A stretch of 64,000 nucleotides of DNA from NCBI GenBank assembly GCA_025454525.1, contig JALOOG010000005.1, positions 1 through 64,000 of the forward strand, written 5' to 3'. Of the stretch, positions 45,061 through 53,539 are shown one piece after another (position 1 is the stretch's first letter; each line of letters begins with the position of its first letter). The position numbers were made by a program, and so were the translations under genes. The stretch comes from Anaerolineae bacterium. GTDB taxonomy: Bacteria > Chloroflexota > Anaerolineae > Aggregatilineales > Phototrophicaceae. The notes beneath the pieces were generated by a model. The model ran no database searches. It had not been told where the DNA came from and worked only from the letters and a program-made list of their open reading frames with translations.

Positions 45061-46017
45061 TTAGTTATTCCACCGGCCGCCCAAGTTCCGGCGCGGACGA
45101 TCCAACGGATGCGGTTTACCACCATCGATCAGCGTCCGCCGTGCCTTCTGCACATCGCTTTCATGCTTCAACAACACGGTGAGCGTATTTTGCAAGACCT
45201 CTTTATCAAGGTTATCCGCGTTCAACATCACCAACGCCTTGGCCCAATCGATCGTCTCCGACACGCTTGGCGCTTTTTTCAGGTCGAGTTGGCGCAAATT
45301 CTGCACCACTTCCACCGCTTGCCGGGCCAATTTTTGATTCAATTCCGGCACACGCATCCGCACGATGTTGAGTTCAGCCTCTTGGGTCGGATAATCGACA
45401 AACAGATACAAACACCGCCGCTTGAGCGCTTCAGACAATTCACGGGTGTTATTGCTAGTCAAGAGTACATCCGGTTGATGCTTGGCCATCACCGTCCCCA
45501 GTTCTGGGATCGAAACCTGAAAATCGCTGAGAATCTCTAACAGAAATGCCTCAAATTCGGCATCAGCCCGATCGATCTCATCAATCAACAGCACCACCGG
45601 CTCCGGTGAGATCAATGCCTTTAACAACGGCCGCGCCAACAAGAAGCGATCCGAGAAGAACGCATTTTCTTCTTGTCCCAACCGATCGGCCGCTTCGGCC
45701 AATGTACTCGCTTCAGAGAGGATCTGACTCAATTTATCGCGCAACAGTTGGGTATACAACATTTGTTTCGCGTATTCCCATTCGTATAACGCTTTGCTTT
45801 CGTCGAGTCCTTCATAACATTGTAGACGGATCAACGGGCGTTTTGTCGCTTTGGCCCACGATTTGGCCAATTCCGTTTTCCCGACTCCGGCGGGGCCTTC
45901 GGCCAACAAGGGTTTACCGAGCTGATTAGCCAAAAACATCACCGTGGCGATCTCATCGGTCGCGATGTACTGCTGTTCGGCCAAAGCCTTTGTGACCTGA
46001 TCAATATTGGTATACAT
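45061..46017 (-). CDS. MoxR-family AAA+ ATPase
   Basis: A 318-aa AAA+ protein. Walker A GPAGVGKTE (41-49), Walker B VVLLIDEIDRAD, sensor 1 LLTSNNTRELS and arginine-rich KRRCLYLFVDYP are all present. MoxR proteins are chaperones that activate metalloenzymes or surface complexes together with a von Willebrand A-domain protein, normally encoded next door. No VWA gene is present on either side here (secreted paralogs downstream, uppS upstream), so the partner is elsewhere or lost. The sequence is closest in style to the CoxD/NorQ-like branch. Confidence 0.88.
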   Translation of the reverse strand: MYTNIDQVTKALAEQQYIATDEIATVMFLANQLGKPLLAEGPAGVGKTELAKSWAKATKRPLIRLQCYEGLDESKALYEWEYAKQMLYTQLLRDKLSQILSEASTLAEAADRLGQEENAFFSDRFLLARPLLKALISPEPVVLLIDEIDRADAEFEAFLLEILSDFQVSIPELGTVMAKHQPDVLLTSNNTRELSEALKRRCLYLFVDYPTQEAELNIVRMRVPELNQKLARQAVEVVQNLRQLDLKKAPSVSETIDWAKALVMLNADNLDKEVLQNTLTVLLKHESDVQKARRTLIDGGKPHPLDRPRRNLGGRWNN

Positions 46018-46109
46018 GCGGTGTCCTTTAGAATACAGATGCTGTTTCTATTAAAAACCCAAACGGGGTGACTCGACAAGCGGGGCGGGGATCCCCTGTC
46101 CAAATGGGT

Positions 46110-46136
46110 AGGGCGCATCGTCTATCGACACGCCCT
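46110..46136 (-). terminator. weak terminator-like hairpins downstream of uppS
   Basis: AGGGCG/CGCCCT (46110-46115/46131-46136). A second stem, CGCGGG/CCCGCG (46140-46145/46157-46162), overlaps the uppS stop. Neither has a T-tract. Confidence 0.35.
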
Positions 46137-46151
46137 AAGCGCGGGTAGGGT

Positions 46152-46943
46152 TTAACCCCGCGTGCGGTCATCATCACTATCCGCTAAATCGTTCAGTTGA
46201 TCATCCGTGAGGCCAAAGCGACGACGACGATTGCTGTAATCGAACAAAGCGGTGCGAAATTCTTCTTTATCAAAGTCGGGCCAATAGGTTTTGGTCGCAT
46301 AGTATTCGGCATACGCCCCTTGCCAGATCAAGAAGTTACTGATGCGAAGCTCCCCACTGGTACGGATCACCAGATCCACATCCGGAAGACCATGGGTATA
46401 TAATGCGCTAGAGACCGCCTCTTCATTCACCTCTTCCGGGCGAATCCCGCTTGCGATCAACGTTTTCACCGCGTGAATGATCTCATCCCGCCCGCCATAG
46501 TTAAAGGCAACATTGAGGATCAATCGTTGGTTATATTGAGTCATCGCACACGCTTCCCGTACCTTGCGTTGCAGGCGCGGTTCAATGCCATTCAGTTCCC
46601 CGATATGTCGAATCTGCACCCCTTCGCCATTCAATTCTTCCAATTCGCGATCGATCACCATTTCCAGAATCCGCATCAACAATTGGACTTCACGGCGCGG
46701 CCGTCCCCAATTTTCGGTCGAAAAGGCGTAGATCGTCATGATCTCAATGCCAAACTCAACAGCAGCACGGATGATCTGTCGTAGATTTTCAGTGCCTTGC
46801 CGATGCCCTTCGCTGCGCGGTAATCCACGCGAACGCGCCCACCGTCCATTACCATCCATGATAATCGCGACGTGTTTGGGCAAAATAGCCGGTAAGGCCG
46901 GTGTTTTAGTGGTGTTTTGTGCGTTACGGATTAGGGATGCCAT
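46152..46943 (-). CDS. uppS: undecaprenyl diphosphate synthase
   Basis: A 263-aa cis-prenyltransferase making the C55 lipid carrier for cell-wall polymers from FPP and IPP. Catalytic D30 lies in HVAIIMDGNGRWARSRGL; other family signatures are TIYAFSTENWGRP, the RTSGELRISNFLIWQGAYAEYY block and FDKEEFRTAL. Full length. Part of a minus-strand series with frr, rlmB and cysS, an arrangement that places translation and envelope genes together; the frr-uppS neighbourhood is common in bacteria, often with pyrH and cdsA, which are absent here. Confidence 0.95.
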   Translation of the reverse strand: MASLIRNAQNTTKTPALPAILPKHVAIIMDGNGRWARSRGLPRSEGHRQGTENLRQIIRAAVEFGIEIMTIYAFSTENWGRPRREVQLLMRILEMVIDRELEELNGEGVQIRHIGELNGIEPRLQRKVREACAMTQYNQRLILNVAFNYGGRDEIIHAVKTLIASGIRPEEVNEEAVSSALYTHGLPDVDLVIRTSGELRISNFLIWQGAYAEYYATKTYWPDFDKEEFRTALFDYSNRRRRFGLTDDQLNDLADSDDDRTRG

Positions 46944-47034
46944 GCTGCCCCCGTGACGTGAATCAAAAATACTTGACGTGTGATGCGTTTGTTAGATCAT
47001 ACACCGTATCTGAGTAAATGTCTGAAACTCTATG

Positions 47035-47592
47035 CTAAATCTCAGTGATCTCTTTTTCTTTCACTTTGCCCAACTCTTCAATCTTGTTGATAAAATCGTC
47101 GGTCAGCTTCTGGATCTCCGCTTCACCCCGCTTGAGTTCATCTTCGCTGATCATCTTTTCCTTCTCAAAATCACGCAGATCATCGATCGCACCCCGCCGA
47201 ATATTGCGAATCGACACGCGGGCATCTTCCATCCGCTTATGCAACACTTTCACCAATTCTTGACGACGCTCACGGGTCAATGCTGGCATATTCAAGCGGA
47301 TCGATGCCCCGTCCACATTCGGATTTGCGCCCACATTGGCTTCTTTGATCGCTTTTTCGATCGCTTTCACCGCACCCACATCATACGGACGGATCAAGAT
47401 CTGCATCGCCTCCGGTGTAGAGATGTTCGCCAATTGCCGTAATTCCGTCGGTTGTCCGTAGTAATCGATCTCTAAGCGATCCACGAGGCCGGTACTGGCA
47501 CGACCACTCCGAATCCCTTGTAGATCCTGCTCAAATACCGAGAGTGTCGCTTTCATTTTGGACTTGGTTTCGTTGGTAATGTCGTTAATCAT
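47035..47592 (-). CDS. frr: ribosome recycling factor
   Basis: A 185-aa RRF that, with EF-G, splits post-termination ribosomes. The length and both domains are standard: helix 1 (TNETKSKMKATLSVFEQDLQ), IRSGRASTGLVDRLEIDYYG, SIRLNMPALTRERRQELVK and the long C-terminal helix (EDELKRGEAEIQKLTDDFI). AAGG precedes the ATG. It has its own candidate promoter at 47635-47662. Confidence 0.96.
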   Translation of the reverse strand: MINDITNETKSKMKATLSVFEQDLQGIRSGRASTGLVDRLEIDYYGQPTELRQLANISTPEAMQILIRPYDVGAVKAIEKAIKEANVGANPNVDGASIRLNMPALTRERRQELVKVLHKRMEDARVSIRNIRRGAIDDLRDFEKEKMISEDELKRGEAEIQKLTDDFINKIEELGKVKEKEITEI

Positions 47593-47634
47593 TGTTCATG
47601 AACCTTGTTGAGATCTCAAAAAGACTTTCGTTCT

Positions 47635-47662
47635 ATTATAGCCGATATAACGCATAGGTTAA
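47635..47662 (-). promoter_or_regulatory. putative promoter of frr-uppS
   Basis: Minus-strand TATAAT (47640-47635) with TTAACC at 47662-47657, spacer 16 bp, about 43 bp upstream of the frr start and just past the end of rlmB. Confidence 0.45.
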
Positions 47663-47675
47663 GGGGTAGGCGCAT

Positions 47676-48437
47676 CTAAGAGGGAGTCCAACCTTCCCAT
47701 TGACGCGCTTGCCATGCCGTATAGAGGGCCACCGCTCCGGCGGTCGCCACATTCAAACTTCCCACTCGTCCTCGCATCGGCAGTGACAACAGCAGATCGC
47801 ATGTATCGCGCACCAAGCGTCGCATCCCTTCACCTTCACTGCCAAGGACAAGCCCGATCGCCATGTTCAAATTGGTCTGATCCAATGGTGGAATATCGCG
47901 CCCCGCCTCTAAACCGACTAACCAAATATCGGCTTTTTTGAGGTCTTTCATCGCTTGCACGAGGTTATTGACCTGTACCACCTTCAGATGTTCCACCGCG
48001 CCCGACGACGCATTGACCACCGACGGCGTAATCGCCACGCCCCGCCGTTCTTGTAAGATCACCCCATGCACACCCACCGCATCGGCCACACGCATCAACG
48101 ATCCCACATTTTGCGGGTCTTTTAAGAGATCCAACAGCAAAAAAAACGGCTTTTCGTTGCGTTGCCGGGCAAAATCTAAAGCGACGCTGACATCAATATA
48201 CGGATACCCACCCACCCGCAACAGCGTGCTTTGATGATTCGCACCGTTCGCGAGATCGTCAAGGATGCGCTTCGACACGCGTTTCACCGGGATACCGCGC
48301 CCCTGAGTGAGCTGTACGATCTCTCCAACGATCCCTTTTTCTTCCACTTTTTCGGCCAACAATAATTGTTCAACTGGACGGCGATTGGCTCGCAAGCACT
48401 CCATCACCGCCCAATGGCCATATAAAAATTCTGGCAT
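47676..48437 (-). CDS. rlmB: 23S rRNA 2-prime-O-ribose methyltransferase, RlmB/TrmH family
   Basis: A 253-aa SPOUT methyltransferase. The N-terminal substrate-binding domain (YGHWAVMECLRANRRPVEQL) is followed by the knotted SAM domain: LLLDLLKDPQNVGSLMRVAD, GLVLGSEGEGMRRLVRD and LPMRGRVGSLNVATAGAVAL. These fit the enzyme that methylates G2251 of 23S rRNA; assignment among TrmH-family members is by motif only. Follows cysS after 3 bp, a common pairing. Confidence 0.88.
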   Translation of the reverse strand: MPEFLYGHWAVMECLRANRRPVEQLLLAEKVEEKGIVGEIVQLTQGRGIPVKRVSKRILDDLANGANHQSTLLRVGGYPYIDVSVALDFARQRNEKPFFLLLDLLKDPQNVGSLMRVADAVGVHGVILQERRGVAITPSVVNASSGAVEHLKVVQVNNLVQAMKDLKKADIWLVGLEAGRDIPPLDQTNLNMAIGLVLGSEGEGMRRLVRDTCDLLLSLPMRGRVGSLNVATAGAVALYTAWQARQWEGWTPS

Positions 48438-48440
48438 CAG

Positions 48441-49898
48441 CTAATTCACTCGCCACACAGTCCCATCAGATCGATCTTCCAATGTGACACCTAATTTGAG
48501 CAATTCCCCGCGAATCCGATCCGACTCGGCGTAATTCTTGTCTTTGCGCGCCCGCGCCCGCATATCGATCAGCAATTCGATCAAACCCGCTTCACGTTTT
48601 CCATCGGATGAGGTGGTGTCCGCCTTTGGAATCACCCCTAGCACCGTGCCACCCAACTCGCTATACAGATCATTGATCGCCCGCAAGGTATTTTTGCCGG
48701 GTTGGGAGTCGCCATTGAGCAGGATATTGACCTCACGAGTCAATTCTTGCAATTCCGCGATCGCTTTCGGTGCGTTGAAGTCATCATCCATCGCTTCACG
48801 GAAATTTTGCCGTGTGGTTTGCAGACGCTCTAAGATCCCATTACCCGCATCACCCTCCGGCGCATCACCGATCATTTGACGGGTCAAGCGCACCGAGTTA
48901 TACAACCGTTCCCAGCCATTGGCCGCGGCGGTCATCGACTCCTCGCTATAGGTGACCGGATTGCTATAATGTGCGCTAAAGATAAAGAAGCGGATCATCT
49001 CCGGCCGATTTTTAGCGAGTGCATCTTTGATCGTGACAAAGTTATTCAGGCTTTTGGACATCTTGACCGGAATCCCGTCCATATCCGGCACATTCAAACT
49101 TCCGACCAGCAGCCAATAACGCGCAAAATCAGCATCATTTGCACATTCGCTCTGGACGATCTCGGATTCATTATGTGGGAAAATGTTATCGATCCCGCCG
49201 CCGTGAAGGTCAAACGTTGTGCCGAGGTATTTTTTCGCCATGGCAGAGCATTCAATGTGCCAACCCGGAAACCCTTCACCCCATGGACTATCCCACCGTA
49301 AGATATGTTCGGGATCGGCATTTTTCCACAAGGCAAAATCTTCAGGATGTCGTTTTTCCCCGCGCACTTCTACGCGTGCGCCGGCTTCTTGCGTTTCGAC
49401 CCGCCGATTCGACAATTTGCCATAATCCGGCGCGGTGGTGACATCAAAATACACACTTCCATTTGCCTCATACGCATGACCTTTGCCGATCAACGTTTCG
49501 ATCATCTTGATCTGTTCGGGGATATGGGCGCTGGCGCGTGGTGAAATATCCGGCCGCACCACCCCTAGCGCGTCCATGTCATCAAAAAAGCTCCGCGCAT
49601 AGATTTCAACGATCTGCATCGGTTTCGCTTGGGTTTGAGTCGCCTTGCGGAGGATGCGATCTTCCCCAGAGTCCAGCAAATGCCCGACATCGGTGATATT
49701 CTGTACATACAGCACATCATAACCGCTATAGCGCAACCAACGCACGATCAGGTCAAACGACACATAATTTTTTGCGTGACCGATGTGCGCGTGATCATAG
49801 ACCGTCGGCCCACACACATACATGCCCACTTGGCCTTCTGTGATCGGGGTAAATACTTGTTTTTCGCGTCCGAGAACGTTAAAGAGTTTCAAAGTCAT
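48441..49898 (-). CDS. cysS: cysteinyl-tRNA synthetase
   Basis: A 485-aa class I synthetase. HIGH motif at 38-41 (YDHAHIGHAKN), KMSKS at 279-283, zinc ligands including C29 (YVCGPT) and the Cys in GWHIECSAM, and DLHGGGIDNIFPHNESE. Full length with the C-terminal anticodon-binding region. Its start overlaps the stop of the DUF4276 gene by 4 bp, which is unusual: cysS is translationally coupled to a presumed defence gene. Confidence 0.96.
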   Translation of the reverse strand: MTLKLFNVLGREKQVFTPITEGQVGMYVCGPTVYDHAHIGHAKNYVSFDLIVRWLRYSGYDVLYVQNITDVGHLLDSGEDRILRKATQTQAKPMQIVEIYARSFFDDMDALGVVRPDISPRASAHIPEQIKMIETLIGKGHAYEANGSVYFDVTTAPDYGKLSNRRVETQEAGARVEVRGEKRHPEDFALWKNADPEHILRWDSPWGEGFPGWHIECSAMAKKYLGTTFDLHGGGIDNIFPHNESEIVQSECANDADFARYWLLVGSLNVPDMDGIPVKMSKSLNNFVTIKDALAKNRPEMIRFFIFSAHYSNPVTYSEESMTAAANGWERLYNSVRLTRQMIGDAPEGDAGNGILERLQTTRQNFREAMDDDFNAPKAIAELQELTREVNILLNGDSQPGKNTLRAINDLYSELGGTVLGVIPKADTTSSDGKREAGLIELLIDMRARARKDKNYAESDRIRGELLKLGVTLEDRSDGTVWRVN

Positions 49899-50713
49899 AC
49901 GTTGAGATCCCTTATGAGCGATTCGAGTAGCTGTTGCATTTGACGTTCGATCATTTCGATTCTTTCGTCAGTTTGTTCAAGGTTTTCATCAGTCAACTGA
50001 TCTAAAAGCCGTTGGCGTTCATCTTCCAGCTTAGCTAATTTCTGATAAACCGACAGATCAAATTTTGACTTAGGTAAATCTACCGCATCAGCGACAATTC
50101 CTTGTGCTTTACGCAATACATCAACCAATTCACGAAAATGTGGGCAGTTATCATCATAAATGCGTCGCGGATCAGCTTGACCGAAAAGCCGGACACCGTC
50201 TTTAATTTTGTGATAGGCTAACCCTTTTAATCGCTTAAACTGTGTGTTCAGTTCGTCCGTAGGTTTTTCAATGGCTTCTGGATCAGGATAGGAGCATTCC
50301 TTCCACTTTAAATCATTTGCAAGTGCTTCCCGATCCGCCAAAAGCCATGTTTCAATTTCCCATACTACCGGAATAACATACACCTTTTCGCGCACAGAAA
50401 GATCTATTTGATCGCGCATATATTTTTGGATATAGCTATATCTTGCGCGATTAGGATTGACAGCTCGTTCAATTGCTTTTGGATAGGGTTTAAAAGGTGC
50501 TTCTAACAAGTCAATCAGGATTAGGACAAATATATCGGGTTCATTCTCAATCTCATCCTCAATGACTTGTTTGAAACGCTTGATCAAGTTACCATTTCCC
50601 TCCAGATTTAACACCTCTACTTTTTTAAATTCTGTGGTAAACGGTTTGAGAAATTGCAACTCCTTCAAAACTCGATATTCAACATGGCCTTCCACCAAAA
50701 TCACTAAGCGCAT
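49895..50713 (-). CDS. DUF4276-like (TOPRIM-related) protein, partner of the AAA ATPase
   Basis: A 272-aa protein. The N-terminus has TOPRIM-like features: VEGHVEYRVLKEL with E8, and FVLILIDLLEAP with D68 and E71; VVWEIETWLLAD is typical of DUF4276. A C-terminal coiled coil (about 225-265) rich in Glu, Gln and Arg follows. TOPRIM proteins paired with SMC/OLD-like ATPases act as nucleases or toxins in several antiphage systems (OLD family, PARIS, AbiL), so a defence role is inferred by analogy. It is 7 bp downstream of the ATPase gene and overlaps cysS by 4 bp. The coding sequence is AT-richer than cysS, suggesting acquisition. Confidence 0.75.
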   Translation of the reverse strand: MRLVILVEGHVEYRVLKELQFLKPFTTEFKKVEVLNLEGNGNLIKRFKQVIEDEIENEPDIFVLILIDLLEAPFKPYPKAIERAVNPNRARYSYIQKYMRDQIDLSVREKVYVIPVVWEIETWLLADREALANDLKWKECSYPDPEAIEKPTDELNTQFKRLKGLAYHKIKDGVRLFGQADPRRIYDDNCPHFRELVDVLRKAQGIVADAVDLPKSKFDLSVYQKLAKLEDERQRLLDQLTDENLEQTDERIEMIERQMQQLLESLIRDLNV

Positions 50714-50720
50714 GACGAAA

Positions 50721-51923
50721 TCAACCTAACTTCCCCATCATCCACAAATTTCCAAGGGTATATCGTTCTAACCAAAGGCGTAAACGCTCAGCTTGTGGAC
50801 GCTCAAGACGGGTTTCATATGCCTCTTTTTCAACCGTCACCACATCCCCTGACTCAATCGCTTCCGCGCTCAACAGTTCCGGTGAGTGCGTCGCTACGAA
50901 TACTGTAGAGCGGCGTGAAGTTGCTTTGAGCATTTCGGCCAAAAGGGGTAACATTTCTGGATGCAAACCGATCTCCGGTTCATCCAATGCGATCAAAGCG
51001 GGGGGGTCAGGTAAATTCAGCAACACCGCTAACCCCAAAAATCGTAACGTGCCATCCGAAAGCAAACCCGCCGGAAATTGCCAATTATTTTGAAACCGCC
51101 ATTCCAATTCCGCATTCCCGTATGAGCGTGAAGGGAGCTGAAGCGCCTTAAAATCCCCGAAAGCAGCTGATAACGCCTCTGTTAACTGCTCATACGCATC
51201 CGCATAATCACCGTTTTCTTTTAAAGCGGATAGCACCGCGATCAAATTTGACCCATCCGTTTTTAATCGGAGCGGACGTTGCGCGTCCATCGTCAAGGAT
51301 TGTGCGGCATAAATGTTTTGTAGCGCGTCCTCTCCAAAACCGCGAAAGCTCACCCAATCTCCGATTGCCTCCCGAATTTCATTAATCACGCGATAGCGAC
51401 TCGTCCTTAATTGACCGATCATCAATGCTTGATCGCTGTAATCTTCCAACTCCGCCTCATTTTGATCTTGACCCTTACCTAGGTTCAAGATCTTCAATTG
51501 GCCGTCATACGCCCCCAAAAAGATATACCGATTGCTATGTCCTTCATAAGGATCACGCGATAATTCTTCTTTGCTGATGTAATACGCATTGTTTTTCGCT
51601 TGGGGGGCGATCTGAATTTCATAGTACAACTTATCGGTATTCGGTACAGAAGTAATCTGATCGAACTCAAGCTGAATCGTGATCGACTCGTTTTTATCCT
51701 GTCCACCCCGCCAAATAATCGCACGAAAACCGCCTTCATAGTTGATCGTATCGCTTAAGCCTTTGGGATCGCGCACGGCGTTCGCCAATAATCGCATCAA
51801 TCCCATCAGATTCGATTTTCCTGACCCGTTTTTCCCGATGAGAATGTTGAGCGGACGCAATTTGAGATCCACGTCACGTAAACTTTTGTAGTTTTCCACT
51901 TTCAAGCGTTTTAAACGGGCCAT
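50721..51923 (-). CDS. OLD/RecF-like AAA ATPase
   Basis: A 400-aa ABC-type ATPase of the AAA_21 group. Walker A GKNGSGKSN (30-38), an SMC-like central insert, the signature-like LLSDGTLRFLGLAVLL, Walker B ALIALDEPEIGLHPEML and the His switch VATHSPELL are complete. There is no nuclease domain in the same chain; that function would be provided by the adjacent DUF4276 protein. Together they resemble two-gene ATPase-TOPRIM defence modules. It is 52 bp downstream of the PIN-TRAM gene and probably shares its promoter. Confidence 0.85.
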   Translation of the reverse strand: MARLKRLKVENYKSLRDVDLKLRPLNILIGKNGSGKSNLMGLMRLLANAVRDPKGLSDTINYEGGFRAIIWRGGQDKNESITIQLEFDQITSVPNTDKLYYEIQIAPQAKNNAYYISKEELSRDPYEGHSNRYIFLGAYDGQLKILNLGKGQDQNEAELEDYSDQALMIGQLRTSRYRVINEIREAIGDWVSFRGFGEDALQNIYAAQSLTMDAQRPLRLKTDGSNLIAVLSALKENGDYADAYEQLTEALSAAFGDFKALQLPSRSYGNAELEWRFQNNWQFPAGLLSDGTLRFLGLAVLLNLPDPPALIALDEPEIGLHPEMLPLLAEMLKATSRRSTVFVATHSPELLSAEAIESGDVVTVEKEAYETRLERPQAERLRLWLERYTLGNLWMMGKLG

Positions 51924-51975
51924 TTCATCATTCCTTATCTGCCGATTTTTACCAGTTTATCGCCTTATTCAACGC

Positions 51976-53067
51976 TTACTCATCCAACGCTTGCGAAGCC
52001 AAAGCACGTTTATCACCTTCCGGCACAGCGAAAATCATCCGCCCGGTATCACGGGTGATCACCCGCGTGGCGGTTACATTGATCGTGCGATCCATAAACC
52101 CTTTACCGTTTTCGATCACGACCATCGTGCCGTCCTCCAGATACCCCACCCCTTGACCAATATCACGTCCTTCTTGGATCACATGGATCGAAAACGTTTC
52201 GCCGGGGATGTAGATCGTCTTGACCGCGTTGGCTAACAGGTTGATATTTAAGGCCGCAACCCCTTGCGCTTGGGCGACCTTATTCAGGTTATAATCATTG
52301 GTGACGATCGCCGCGTCCATTTGTTGAGCCAACGCCACCAATTTGTTATCGACATCATTCACTTCTTCAATGTCTTCTTCAATGATCTTCACCAACGTCA
52401 TGTCGTTTCGTTGCAATTCATTGAGCTTAGATAACCCCCGCCGCCCCCGATTCCGCCGCAACATATCCGACGAATCCGCCACTTGATGCAATTCTGCCAA
52501 CACAAAGCGCGGGATCAACAACTGACCACCGATAAACCCCGTCTTGGCAATATCCACGATCCGACCATCGATCAAGACACTGGTATCTAACAACAATTGA
52601 CGCTGAGTCTGATTCAGCGTGCGCGTGCGAGCCGCCGTATTGCCGATCGCTAACCGATGACTCACCACAAACCAGATCTCTCTCGCACGCACCGCAAACG
52701 TGGTCGCACCCACATACACTCCCAACACCGTCAAGAGTGGGGGTAACAGATTGCCTAAAGGCGCGCCCAATAGCGAGATCGGATAAGCCAATAACAACGT
52801 AAACACCGCCCCGATCGCCCCACCGACAAGCGCCATGATCAAAACTTCGATCGGCATCTCATTGATCGTTTGACGCAAGATCCGAAATGGACGCACCGTG
52901 ATCCACGGCGTGATGATGATCCCTAACAAAATCCCAAACGTAGCGAATAACGTGGCCGAAGCTTCACTTGGATAACCGATAAAGGTGGACGCATCGATAC
53001 CGACTCGTGCGCCGATCAACGCGAACACCACCATCCCTACAAAACGGGAAAGAAAATCTATAGACAT
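51976..53067 (-). CDS. PIN-TRAM domain membrane protein (YacL family)
   Basis: A 363-aa protein. Four TM helices in residues 1-130 are followed by a PIN nuclease-like domain (LLLDTSVLIDGRIVDI, FVLAELHQVAD, DNKLVALA, IVTNDYNLNKVA: acidic residues retained) and a C-terminal TRAM domain (about 290-350; GQGVGYLEDGTMVVIENG). TRAM suggests RNA binding, so membrane-tethered RNA turnover or sensing is plausible; the family is otherwise uncharacterised. Heads the transcript containing the ATPase-DUF4276 pair and cysS, driven by the promoter at 53189-53217. Confidence 0.88.
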   Translation of the reverse strand: MSIDFLSRFVGMVVFALIGARVGIDASTFIGYPSEASATLFATFGILLGIIITPWITVRPFRILRQTINEMPIEVLIMALVGGAIGAVFTLLLAYPISLLGAPLGNLLPPLLTVLGVYVGATTFAVRAREIWFVVSHRLAIGNTAARTRTLNQTQRQLLLDTSVLIDGRIVDIAKTGFIGGQLLIPRFVLAELHQVADSSDMLRRNRGRRGLSKLNELQRNDMTLVKIIEEDIEEVNDVDNKLVALAQQMDAAIVTNDYNLNKVAQAQGVAALNINLLANAVKTIYIPGETFSIHVIQEGRDIGQGVGYLEDGTMVVIENGKGFMDRTINVTATRVITRDTGRMIFAVPEGDKRALASQALDE

Positions 53068-53188
53068 GCTTTTTTTACTCCCGGATGCTTAGACCGTTCG
53101 ACTCACAGATAAAAAGGGTGAGCAAGTGCAGTCCGCAGCATCGCCTCAATAAATGCGATCAATCCCTACGCTTGATGCGTATTGACAT

Positions 53189-53217
53189 ATTATACGACGG
53201 TTAAGAGTTCAATCCAA
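53189..53217 (-). promoter_or_regulatory. putative sigma70 promoter of the PIN-ATPase-DUF4276-cysS unit
   Basis: Minus strand: TTGGAT (53217-53212), 17-bp spacer, perfect TATAAT (53194-53189); leader of about 115 nt to the ATG at 53067. Confidence 0.65.
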
Positions 53218-53270
53218 TAGCTTGCTTTTGATCCCGATTATTTGGTAGAGAAAAGACATCGGCCAAAAGT

Positions 53271-53318
53271 CGTAACAGTTGTCACGATTTTTCCGCTCAC
53301 CTGTGCTATGCTCTATCT
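53271..53318 (+). promoter_or_regulatory. shared 48-nt promoter module, copy 1
   Basis: Ungapped identity of 39/48 with the minus-strand sequence 61585-61538. It starts with the imperfect palindrome CGTAACA-GT-TGTCACG (53271-53286), then an ATTTTT tract, CGCTCA and an extended -10-like TGTGCTATGCT (TATGCT at 53307-53312). No -35 lies at the usual distance; the palindrome is centred about 41 bp before the expected start, where class II activators bind. An ECF-sigma -35 (TGTCACG) is an alternative reading. Confidence 0.6.
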
Positions 53319-53367
53319 AACGCGATTTACATTTTCGGTTTTGTGTTCTATTTGTAAGGAGTGTCCC

Positions 53368-53499
53368 GTGATTGATTTTTTCACTTTCCCTACTTCGATC
53401 TTACCGTCAAGCTTAGGATGCCGCCGCCGAAAAAATCTTTTTCATCCTGCCGCCGCATTTGTGGCCCTACGGACTGCAAAAAAAACCAGACACTGGTGA
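53368..53499 (+). CDS. 43-aa short ORF after the shared promoter module
   Basis: GTG start at 53368 with SD AAGGAG (53356-53361, 6-nt spacing), about 50 nt after the expected transcription start. The peptide begins IDFFTFPTSILPSS and ends in a basic, Ala-containing tail (KNLFHPAAAFVALR). A similar order of residues (F, P, LP, NLF, AA, R) occurs in the 35-aa ORF at 61447-61340 behind the other promoter copy. Coding status is uncertain; the region could instead be an RNA leader of lspA. Confidence 0.35.
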   Translation: MIDFFTFPTSILPSSLGCRRRKNLFHPAAAFVALRTAKKTRHW

Positions 53500-53539
53500 G
53501 ACTCCCCTTCACAGGTTAGAATCCAACTTCGGAGGGCCT

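Noticed and set aside
53182-53187. Plus-strand TTGACA
   Set aside because: No -10 at a usable distance; the same region reads better as a minus-strand promoter.
53242-53499. 85-codon plus-strand frame starting at 53242
   Set aside because: Its first half overlaps the shared promoter module; only the SD-led GTG part from 53368 was kept, at low confidence.
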